Source: Allacma fusca
Taxonomy: Eukaryota; Arthropoda; Collembola; Symphypleona; Sminthuridae
Length of the DNA stretch: 64,000 bases
Assembly (NCBI GenBank): GCA_947179485.1
Contig: OX359248.1
Location: 28,219,378-28,283,377 of the forward strand
Reading direction: 5' to 3'
Below, piece by piece: positions 36,314 to 45,701 of the stretch. The translations under genes were made by a program, and so were the position numbers. The notes under the pieces are model-generated. The model was not told where the DNA came from and made no database searches. It worked only from the letters and a program-made list of their open reading frames with translations. The stretch's first letter is position 1, and each line of letters begins with the position of its first letter.

Positions 36314-37433
36314 TTAATCGTAGATGGGTGAGTCAGACTCAACAATAAAGGTTGCGAGGCACTTTTGGAGATCAGTTTTAGGTATTTCAGTCTGTTTGAA
36401 CCACTTACAAAACTCGACTGCTTTGCGGTCACAATCATCTGGGTTGAAGTCATAAACACCGGCGAAGAAATTGACTGCTTCGGCATGAAAATAGACTTCG
36501 GGTAAGGCCGTCTGACCAGATGGAGATACTCTGCTGGTCAGGGAAGGACACTCGTTTGCAGATGAGTGAAGAAACTCAGTCGGGGATGAGGTGGAGGGCA
36601 GGGAAACATTAGAATTATGAGTGGCATCGCATCTTTGGGGCGAGGTGTCGTCATCATCGTCCCCGGAACTGCCAGACGAGCTTGACCCACTGGACGAGTT
36701 CGTATCCTCACTGATGAAAATGATGTCGTTCGTACTTGGTGTTCGCTTCCCACATCTCATGTCTGGGCTCCCACAGGAGTCTTCATCGAAAAGACCGAAG
36801 AGTTCGTCCATTATGGATTTGGACTGGGGAGTGATAGGTGGTGTTGGTGCACGTTTGGTCACGCTGTATTCGAGGCTGTGCAGGCTGCGTTTAGAAGTGG
36901 GCGAACGTCGGGAGGCTCTGGGGTCTACGCCATGGTGATCATCACCTGGAATACAAATCGGGGCATGTCGTAAGGACCCCACAGGGAGTGATTTACGATC
37001 AGGGGTTGTGATGGGCTCATGTAACAGGGCAGATTCCAGCGCGAGACACGTGTCGGGGCCGTAGTCTTGATAGGAGGATCGAAAAGGTCATCTGAGGTAC
37101 AAGGCTCACATATATCTGGAGATCGTTGATCGAGCCTCTGGTAGTACTGGGTCTGTCGCAGTTCCTGTTTGGTGACATCCGAACGTTTGGCTTTGATGCC
37201 GTCGACGGAAAGAATATGAATTTGATTCGGAGGGTCAGTGGCTTGATGTCGCACAGTTTTACCATTGATCTGGCATGAGGAAGCAGGATGGCCAAGTTGG
37301 ACCGCGTTCGAGAGTCCCATAACTCTACCATTATTGCATATGGTCTGACTAAATTGAGCAATAATCGAGTGTAGCTGGTTCGATTGAAGTCCTTTCGAAG
37401 TGGGGGGTTGGTAGTGTAGAAGAGGTAGAACAC
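36314..37433 (-). CDS. Extra frames 3-prime of integrase, function unknown
   Basis: Two overlapping frames (37320-36925 and 36982-36314). The second, 222 residues, has an acidic Ser/Asp run (SSSGSSSSGSSGDDDDD) and a C-terminal block with YFHAEAVNFFAGVYDFNPDDC. No signal peptide, membrane segment or envelope signature. A TTCCAG acceptor-like site at their overlap would allow a spliced product. I do not recognise it. Confidence 0.5.
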
Positions 37434-37732
37434 GGGACTCGGCTTCTATATTCCGAGGTACGCAAAACGATCGTTAAGTAGATCCCCACTGAGATGAAAT
37501 TGTCACTTTAATTTGGGACGGGGACCACGGAAACTGTTCAACCAATAGTGGATCTCGTCAACAGGGTCAGTCACTGTACCGAAATTGCGGGAGCTTCCCG
37601 GTACCCCGGAAACGGGTATTATGTCCATTGAGAGGGACGGGTCGGCTGATTCGGGGTGGGTGGCAATGGTCTCATCCTGTCTGGTCTCTGGGTTCAGATC
37701 TATAAACGAATCAGAGGGACAAGGTTTTAGTT

Positions 37733-38335
37733 CCAGACATGATAAACATTGCGAATTCTCAACTGACGGTTCGTGGGGGTATCCAGTTCAACGATGTTAC
37801 TCGTTATGAGAGCCTTAATAGTATACGGGCCCTCGTATCGTAGGCCAAGTCTAGCGGTAAAACCTTAGCTAGCGTTCGAAAAGAGATGAGTCCGTAACAT
37901 AACTGAGTCGCTAACTTTGTAAGATACCTTAGAGTGTCTCTCATTGTAATGCATCTGATATTGTTCCTGAGCAGCAATGATATTCTCCTTAGCAATAGTA
38001 CAAATTAAGGCCATGCGTTCAGCGAAATTATTCCTAGAACTAATACCGGGTAGTTGTAAGTTCAGAGAGTAATCGTATGGAGTTCTTAGCTCATGGCCAA
38101 AGTTTAGGTACGTGGGGGTAAACTGCGTAGACTCGTTCACGTGAGAGTGTATGGCAAGAGCGATTTCTTTGACACATTTGTCCCAGTCTTTCATTCGCTC
38201 GGTGGTAGTAATAATTGTAGTCTTAAGAGTCTTGTTGTAAGCTTCTACTGCATTGCTCTGAGGATGAAAGGCTGTAGTATGGAACACCTTGATGTCCAGG
38301 TGGGAACAGAAACGTAAATATTGATGGGACGTGAA
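37733..38335 (-). pseudogene. Integrase C-terminal remnant with a stop
   Basis: Starts within FTSHQYLRFCSHLDIKVFHTT and continues AFHPQSNAVEAYNKTLK, the late catalytic-core region with the DDE Glu (AVEAYN). It runs on to HYNERHSKVSYKVSDSV. A TAA at 37865-37867 interrupts it. The same frame then resumes with RLGLRYEGPYTIKAL, a GPY/F module, and ends near 37733. Lacks the zinc-binding N-terminus and the first two catalytic Asp residues. Confidence 0.85.
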
Positions 38336-38790
38336 TTGGCTACATTTCGAAGAGGAAAATCCTCAAAAGCCCATAAGACGTCGTGAAAGTCCCTAAATTG
38401 CAAATTGTTACTCTGTACATCTATAACTATTTTGAGAGAAGAAATAAAATCCCTACCTAGGATAACGTCCCTAGGTAAACTTGGTATGACCAGGAACTTC
38501 CGGTTGCATGCTCTGCCGTAAAACGTAAACCGAATGAAAACTTCCCCAATAGCAGAGCAAGTGCCCTGAGCTAAAATAATAGGAGTATCAGGCAATCGAA
38601 CAAGAGAACGAGACTTAACATTTAAATGAACTTTATTGCTAATGAAGCTACAGGTGCTACCTGTATCTAAACGGCCAGTATAGGCAGTAGTGAGGAATGC
38701 TATATCTACAAGAGGAATATTATCATTGTGAGAGAGAAGCAGTTCGATTGGCCGAGAGTCTGAAAGGAACAGAGTCTCGGCTATTGGCCG
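38330..38790 (-). pseudogene. Aspartic protease domain, truncated pol
   Basis: In the frame after gag, TGRLDTGSTCSFIS carries the catalytic Asp of the retropepsin fold, followed by FLVIPSLPRDVILGRDFI (the ILG flap-side motif). The frame then runs into DNA belonging to integrase read in the wrong frame and stops at about 38245. The junction near 38330-38345 marks the deletion of reverse transcriptase, RNase H and most of integrase. The protease itself looks complete. Confidence 0.85.
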
Positions 38791-40064
38791 TTTCCCTTAA
38801 GAGTAGGACATTGAGATTTGTAGTGGCCGGTCTTGTTGCACTTGTAACACGTAATGGTGCTCATATCTACCGGTCGTTTTGGGGAGGGGCTACGACTCGG
38901 CTGAGGTCGGCCCCGCGGCCCTGGGCTGGGAGAGCGGTGATTGCTCTCGCGAGAACCTGATCGGTAATTATTCCCGGACGAGTCTCGGGAATGCTCCCGG
39001 GATCTGTCCCGAGATCTATCCCTAGAAGCAGGTTTAGTCCCCGAATTATGGAAATATCGGAATGGATCAATAGCTGGGAATTTCAGCTTGAGATCAGCTT
39101 CAGTTGGCTGACCTGGGGTTGTCAAATGGGATTCGATACCCGTGGTCTTAAGTGAGCGTGCAGGAACCCAAGCACATGACGGCTCTAAAGATTGATCAGA
39201 TTCTCGGGGAAGCTTATAATCCCGAGTGTGCTTGATCTGTTCCTGTATAACATGAGCAGCGCTTGCGAGCTCACGCATAGTGCGAAAGGTGCGGTTCATA
39301 ACGTAGAACCTATACTCAGGGTGCATAAGAGAAATTATCTTGGCTACTTTAGTGTCATCAGTAGCAGTGGGCTCTAGGCGCATATAATAGCAGTTAATAG
39401 CCTGTATGAAAGATGTGAGAGGCTCATCAGGCCCCTGATAACGCTCGTCGAGTTCCTTCCGTAATTCTACGGAGTAGCCCACGGCTTGGAACTCTCGTCT
39501 AATCGCTACTTTGAAAGCGTCTAGAGAACCGAACGGTCCTAAGAATTTGAGCCAACGATACGCAGGACCATCGAGAGATAGTGGCAAAACTTTAGCCAGC
39601 ATATCGGCATCGGAATACCCAACTGCAATTTGGTATCGTTCCAGCTCCTCAATGTAATCGAAGGGAGTCTTACGGTCGGCGGCTCCACTGTACTTGGGGA
39701 TCTTAATATCGCAGGTGCGTAGCAGAGGAGAGACTCTGTCAACGTGTGGGTGAGCGGCATGAGCTCCCGCAGCTTGGGCTTGACCCCTATTAGCTGCAGC
39801 GGCTGCAGCATTAGCAGCATTGGAAGCGGCAGCAGAAGCAGCTGTAGCTCTGGCTAATTCCTGACGGAGCTGCTCGATGCGTAATTGATTTTCCGCATTA
39901 AGTCTGTCAGACAGAAGGGTCCAAAAAGGAGCATGCATGTCAGCGTTCATGAACTGCTGCATAATAGATTCAGTAATTGAATCCAGAGTGATGGGGATAG
40001 CTTCTTCCTGGCCGCTTGCCCCCTCAGCTTCAGGCTGGGCATTTCTCCTACCACGTCCTGACAT
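38781..40064 (-). CDS. Gag polyprotein of the gypsy-type element
   Basis: 427 residues. A Ser/Ala-rich N-terminus (ARATAASAAASNAANAAA region) is followed by a capsid-like block with RTCDIKIPKYSGAADRKTPFD, the typical retrotransposon Gag start. Next come YRWLKFLGPFGSLDAFKVA, ELDERYQGPDEPLTSFIQA and a basic RD/RE-repeat linker (SRDRSRDRSREHSRDSS). One CCHC knuckle, CYKCNKTGHYKSQC, lies near the end. It forms the particle and binds the RNA. The frame is intact. The protease follows in a different frame, implying ribosomal frameshifting as in many gypsy elements. Confidence 0.92.
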   Translation of the reverse strand: MSGRGRRNAQPEAEGASGQEEAIPITLDSITESIMQQFMNADMHAPFWTLLSDRLNAENQLRIEQLRQELARATAASAAASNAANAAAAAANRGQAQAAGAHAAHPHVDRVSPLLRTCDIKIPKYSGAADRKTPFDYIEELERYQIAVGYSDADMLAKVLPLSLDGPAYRWLKFLGPFGSLDAFKVAIRREFQAVGYSVELRKELDERYQGPDEPLTSFIQAINCYYMRLEPTATDDTKVAKIISLMHPEYRFYVMNRTFRTMRELASAAHVIQEQIKHTRDYKLPRESDQSLEPSCAWVPARSLKTTGIESHLTTPGQPTEADLKLKFPAIDPFRYFHNSGTKPASRDRSRDRSREHSRDSSGNNYRSGSRESNHRSPSPGPRGRPQPSRSPSPKRPVDMSTITCYKCNKTGHYKSQCPTLKGNGQ

Positions 40065-40540
40065 ACTGATTACGTAGGAAAATTCTACAACGACAAGTAA
40101 ACGGCTAGGCTACAACCTGTGAAGGAGAGCCAATCAAACTAACTTAACTAAATCAGTAATCAAAACCGTGAGGGAATGACTACTATACCGTAGTGCAGCC
40201 GTGAGGAAGCAACTACGCAAAATCCAACGTCCAGGGATCTCGTGAGAGGTGTGGACAAACTCCTATCTCTTCCTGCAAGCAAGAGATGGCCCCACAATCT
40301 ATAGCCCTAACGAAAACTACGTGAGATAGTACTCGCTAGGTGGCCGTGCTAAGATAGTGGACTATATTACTCCTACTTGTGAAAGTAGCTAGCCTAATAA
40401 TTACCCCTACTAGACTAAGATAAATAAAATAATTAACCTAACCTTTTAACTAGGTCCTACTTGAGTAGTAGTAGCAAAAGAAATTCTAATTCTAATTAAT
40501 CTATCTGCGAGATAGAAGATAGCACAGAAAAACTAACTCT

Positions 40541-40558
40541 ATCCTGGCAGGATCGCCA
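40541..40558 (-). promoter_or_regulatory. tRNA primer binding site
   Basis: TGGCGATCCTGCCAGGAT starts 2 nt inside the 5-prime LTR on the minus strand. Its complement ends in CCA, like a tRNA 3-prime end; I did not assign the tRNA. Confidence 0.75.
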
Positions 40559-40560
40559 CT

Positions 40561-41803
40561 TGTAATGAACCACCCTGGTTATTACCTGTGCTAAGTAATA
40601 AAGGCAGGATCAAATACAAAACCACTGGGAATAAACTCTTTATTTTTATTCAATAAAACCCAGAATAGAATTAATAATGTTCCAGATACAATTTACCGTG
40701 AGGTATAACACTCTTCTCTATATACTTTACAATTTGACGTCTCCCCTAGACTACATATATCGCTCCAATTACGTGGATAATACTCAAGTAAATTAATTAT
40801 AGATATCAGTAACAAGTTGAGATCACTCTTGGTGGTAGCCTTACAAGATAACAATATTCCATAAGTATATGGCGCTACAGTGTGTTACGGACTCTTATAA
40901 ATTCAGGTAAAATACACTTATACATGTGGGGGGTATTTGGGGCGATGGTCTGTTTTACCCCTGACCAGAATTTCCCTGGAAGAAGTGTCCTGGCTTAGTG
41001 CCTTCTAGCCCTACAGGACAGCTCTGCTCTGCGCCTCTTAACGAGAGCGTAGAACCTCTCCAGAGCTATTATACCCTACCCTTATAGCACGGGAAAAATG
41101 GTGCTACAAGCTAATATATGCCGTGGAAGTGGGCAAGGACTTATATGCCACACAACCGTGAAAATAATGGCATATACGTATAGTACAGAATTTATTTATT
41201 TAATTTAAGATAGAGCAAAACACAAGGAAATGCATATATAGCTTAAATATAGCAAAAGCTAATATTTAAGGCAATAATATGAAAGAAGAAATCAGGTAGG
41301 TAGTCGTAGATGCCCAAGTATGTACCCATAAAAATTACCTCTAGGAGAGTAATCGCTATAGGACTAGGCTGATGGAAAGTACCGTGTCTTTAAGGGGGAA
41401 AAAACGCAACGGGTCTATACCTTTTCCATAGGCTTTGCAAACGGCGCCTAGAGTAGGATTAATTTCAATAAAGTTACAGAGAAAATATTACCCAAGGATT
41501 AAATATAGTAGGCCTGGTAGTTGTAATGTAGAAGGGTTGGGGCTCGTAAGTTGACACAACTTGCGAAAGAGTCATAGGTGGCTCGTATGGGAACATATAA
41601 TAGTAGGGTTATGTGGAGAGACTGGGAGGAAGAGAATAGTGTGAGTAGAGTGGGCTGGGGTAGCTCCGCCTCCGCGGGAATCAAAGTATAGCCTGGCTAA
41701 GAATGTGTGTAAGAGTGAGTGTGTGTGTTGTGGAGAGTAGGAATTCACATACAGGTAAGTTTTAAGTTATTTAGTATTTATAATTAAGATCATAATTATT
41801 ACA
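40561..41803 (-). repeat. 5-prime LTR of the gypsy-type element
   Basis: 1243 bp, begins TGTAATAATTATGATC and ends GGTTCATTACA on the minus strand (TG...CA). Matches the other LTR in length and, by eye, in sequence. Confidence 0.95.
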
Positions 41804-41854
41804 GTACATACATTGTATGTAGCCACTGTATAACTGTAAGCAGGTCAGTACTAG

Positions 41855-41960
41855 TCAATGTTTCTGCGGAGGTCAGCAGGTCAGTTCTAGTCAGTGTTTT
41901 TGGGGGGTTCAGTAGTTCAGTGTTTTAAGGTAATGTTCAGTTGTTCAGCTGTTCACCTGT
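41855..41960. repeat. Right arm of the CTGAACA inverted pair
   Basis: Reads CAGGTCAGTTCTAGTCAGTG, GGGGGGTTCAGTAGTTCAG and TTCAGTTGTTCAGCTGTTCA, the reverse complement in order of the block at 33168-33325. With the gypsy and one hAT-like element nested between the arms, this suggests one original element of roughly 1 kb. Confidence 0.65.
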
Positions 41961-42646
41961 AAAAATGGTATCCCAATTAGGCTTGTCTCAATGTAATGTA
42001 ATGGTATAAACTGTTAAAATGGTCAAATCATTGTCTCAAAGATTGTATGAACACACTGGTATTGATTTTAAGGATCCCTTCGAAACGAAATACATTATAA
42101 TGACAGTTTACCGCTACATTATTATTATGCTATAGAATTAAGTTTAAGTATCTCACGGTACTCAAGGTTATTCATACATATGGAATACTGGTTATAAGGG
42201 TTAATGTTCCCTAGTCTCTGTAGTCTCCTTTAGGTAAACAAGAATTCATCACCATGAATAATTTTCGGGTATATTCTATACCCGATTGTTTATTTTTTTA
42301 ATAATTAAATTAATAATACTGTATGTACATAGGTGGTTATTAACAACAATGTTTTTAAGAATCAGAAAAGTAATAATATTCTCGGAAGTTTTAAGAATTT
42401 GAAGTGAAGTTAGCGGGTTAAAGTCTATCTGTCCTGGGTTAAGTCCTCACGCTGTTTAAAAACTTTTCAAGGTGACAGTTCTGGGACTTGAACTAAATGC
42501 CGTATTTTTGCACTTTAAAAAAGTTTACTTTATCAATAACTTTGACGGCCTAAATTGTAAATTTAACCTGACCAAACGGCCAGGGCCGGTCTACCTGTAA
42601 GTAAATTCGCCCCTTAATGATGTACAATGTGTGTCAAATTTTTCAG
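41961..42646. other. Spacer before the kinase fragment
   Basis: No exon recognised. The missing N-lobe exons of the kinase should lie here if present, but I cannot find them. Confidence 0.45.
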
Positions 42647-43850
42647 TTACACCAATAGCCCCCAGATTAAATTGAACCAACGAATGTTGATTGACTTTTG
42701 CAAGCAAATTTCAGCAGGAATGGAGTTTCTTTCTCAGAAAAAGGTCTGCTTACCGCATATCCGTTCCAGATTGTTCGTACGATGCATGAAAAACTTTGAA
42801 ATTTCCAATAAAAAATCACAATATTTTACTACAATAAATAGGTTATTCACGGCGACCTTGCCACACGGAATATTCTGGTGTTCGAGAACTACGTTGTCAA
42901 AATCACGGATTTTGGTCTATCCAAGAATCTGTATAATTGTGCAAATTACACTAAAACAAATCAGGTAATCCAAATGCAATCACAACTCGTAATAACGGTT
43001 GGTAGGTTATTATACATATAACGGACCCAGCATACATACAACGGACCCAGCATACATACATGGATGTAGAAGGGGGGATCATAGTAGTGTTTACTACTGT
43101 TATTCGAAAAACTGGCTGCCCCTGGATCATTCGTTATATATCGAGTTTTGAGTAATGGCGTTTTAGTTGAGCTTGCTAAGACTTTGCTTTGAATCAGTAA
43201 CCAATTAAAAATATTACACCATTTGTTGATTCTGGACTAGGCGGCATTACCTTGGCGTTGGATGGCAATAGAATCTTTGATGTACTTCGATTTCTCAGTC
43301 AAATCTGATATGTGGAGATTCGGCGTGACAGCATGGGAAATTTTCACCCTAGGTCAGGTTCCTTTCTCTAGTATCAATTGGACGACGGATTTTGTAAAGG
43401 AACTTCAATCGGGACATCGGCTAGCCAAACCTGAACTCTGTAATCCATTGATGTGAGATACCCTTATTATTTACGAGCACTACCTGTCCGTTTATTTATT
43501 TATTCAATAAGTGTCCACGACAGGGCTTGATTTGTATAAGCCATTTAGCTTTTAATCTCTACACTCACATTACTACCTCTCCAAGTAATTGTCCCTGTGA
43601 AGCACAGGGCTTTTACTGGTTATTATGTACATATATGTAAATTAATTACAAAAGTATTTTACGAGCTTCTCGTCTTTATCCGTAATGTTCCTAATTCTAG
43701 CAATGCCTAATTGGATTTTGTAGATTTTCATGGTTGCTGGAATGCTGGGAAAATAAACCGGAGGATAGGCCGACCTTCGCGGAATTTCAGAATTTTTTTC
43801 CAAGTCAAATTGCTCAAAATTGGAAAAATGAGTATGAAAATGTGCTTTAG
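42647..43850 (+). CDS. Receptor tyrosine kinase, catalytic C-lobe only (4 exons, partial)
   Basis: Exons 42647-42743, 42842-42964, 43241-43452 and 43724-43850 join in phase. The product reads [29 protein letters not shown], then ITDFGLSK (DFG), [31 protein letters not shown] and a final [20 protein letters not shown], ending YENVL-stop. This is a PDGFR/VEGFR-like family, with HGD instead of the usual HRD and ATRN instead of AARN; insect PVR-type kinases also show HGDLAARN, so activity is not ruled out. VWSFG is changed to MWRFG. No glycine loop, VAVK, transmembrane or ectodomain exon was found upstream, where 7 kb of retroelement sits. It is either 5-prime truncated or its front exons were separated. 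Confidence 0.85.
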
Positions 43851-44225
43851 TTATTTTTAATCATGGAAGCAATGGAAGTGCAGTGCATACAGCCAGATAA
43901 ACTTGAGACCTGTAATTTGATATTTAGTATTAATATTAATTAAATTAAATTGTTTATTCAAAAATCTTTTCGGGCTGAGCCCATATCTTCCATACATTGT
44001 CAGGTATATTTGTTTAATAACCAATTCAAACTATTTAATTACATTAATATTTAATATTTACAAATATTTATTATTAATTATCATATCAAATATAGTTGTA
44101 GGGAAATAATTACAAGTCTTCATTCGATTTTTAGAGACCCATCAAAGTATTTCATCTGTGATATTTTTAAGTATTACTAAATGGACGGTAAGGCAATGGT
44201 CCTGATATAACTTTCTGATTTCTAA
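43851..44225. other. Spacer, nothing recognised
   Basis: AT-rich sequence between the kinase stop and a fold-back element. Confidence 0.4.
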
Positions 44226-44233
44226 ATACAACG

Positions 44234-45080
44234 GGTTGTACTACGATATCCGTCCCCAAAATCGAATGTTCCGAATTACGATAACCGTCCCCGGATTACG
44301 ATAACCGTCCCCAACTTCCGAATTACGATAACCGTCCCCGGATTACGATAACCGTCCCCAACTTCCAATAGCTGTCCCCGAAGCACTTTCTACATTTCTC
44401 GCATTCTTGTACCAACGTCATTTCCAACTACAAGCCGTCTCTACATTCGGGGTACGATCGACGAAACCAAAATTGGCAAGCGTAAATACAACAGAGGTAT
44501 TATTTCCACTTTCGGTTTTAATTAATTTAGTTGGAATTACATACATATTACATGCCATATATCGTACTTTGCCGGCGTACTTCGCACGTAGTGCCAAGTA
44601 CATATATAATTCTACATGTCAATCTACAGCTTGTTAATTATATTCCAGGAAGGCTTGCCCAGGGCACAACGCTCACACTCATTTCGCTAATTTCAATCCT
44701 TCTTAACCATCTCGTCCTCCCAAGTGTTGATTCTGTGTGGTAGTCGTTGAGGACAGTGAGGGTTGGGTTAGTTTAGGCTGTAAAGGGGTGCCGAGACTAC
44801 GATGGCCCAGCAGGGGCCTTCGTAGTCACATTGGCACACCTTTACAGCTCTAAACTAACCTAACCTGAACGTCCGAAACGACGGGGTTAGGTTTTCAATC
44901 CGGAAAGCTGGTATGCTCTTGGAAATTGTAAATCGGGGACGGTTATCGTAATCCGGGGACGGTTATCGTAATTCGGGGACGGTTATCGTAATCCGGGGAC
45001 GGTTATCGTAATTCGGAAGTTGGGGACGGTTATCGTAATTCGGAACATTCGATTTTGGGGACGGTTATCGTAGTTGCCCC
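44234..45080. mobile_element. Fold-back element built of CGATAACCGTCCCC repeats
   Basis: 847 bp with a perfect 8-bp duplication ATACAACG at 44226-44233 and 45081-45088. About 150 bp at each end are inverted copies made of tandem TTACGATAACCGTCCCC and CCCCAAAATCGAATGTTCCG blocks. The unpaired centre includes a second hairpin at 44761. No transposase. The duplication length suggests a hAT-type transposase in trans. Confidence 0.9.
44761..44865. mobile_element. 105-bp near-perfect hairpin (nested MITE)
   Basis: GGTTGGGTTAGTTTAG at the left pairs with CTAAACTAACCTAACC at the right. CTGTAAAGG pairs with CCTTTACAG, GACTACGA with TCGTAGTC, and GGCCC with GGGCC around an AGCA-type loop. It sits inside the fold-back element and is likely a separate insertion. 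Confidence 0.75.
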
Positions 45081-45701
45081 ATACAACGTATGAATGATAT
45101 GGGGGCCGTGCAAAAAGATCTCTAAATAAATATTATGTAATAATGGAATCACCTGGCATCAGTATATTTACATAAATTGTCTCCAAAATTTCAGTTGAGT
45201 TCTAATTATCCGGTCAGAAATTATACACCACCCCATATACTACTCAACTGGTATATACTAACCTATATACTACCTATGAAAACCTTATATAAATTTATTT
45301 AAATAAAAGGACATTTTCTTTTGATCTTGATTTTAAAGTAAACTTGTTTCCACATTTGCACGCAGCGTTTACGTAGTCCAACATACCACACAACTTAAAG
45401 AAATCACAATTAATTTATTGCAACTAGACGAATGAGCCCGATTACTTCCAAAAACAACAGGTTTCTTACTTTTATCTGTTTTTTGCAATGAACAGTTTAA
45501 ATTGATGAATTGTATTGGTTCGATAGTTATCCTTCGTTTAGTTACACTTTGGTGTCCTGAATTTTTGCTTTGATATTTGAACCTTGCCTTACACATATGA
45601 GGACGGAATACATAAGCACTACAATTTAAATTGTGTCCTGTGTCTATCTTAAATTAGCATCAAACTAAAGTACGAGATTTGAATATAATTGTGTATTTGT
45701 C

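Larger units (their letters stand above)
34684..41803 (-). mobile_element. Ty3/gypsy-type LTR retrotransposon, internally deleted
   Basis: 7120 bp bounded by two 1243-bp LTRs and a 4-bp duplication GTAC (34680-34683, 41804-41807). The element reads on the minus strand: 5-prime LTR 41803-40561, primer site, gag, protease, a fragment of integrase, further frames, polypurine tract, 3-prime LTR 35926-34684. Reverse transcriptase, RNase H and the integrase N-terminus and catalytic core are missing. LTRs of equal length with no difference seen by eye indicate recent insertion, so copying must have used proteins of another element. Confidence 0.93.
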
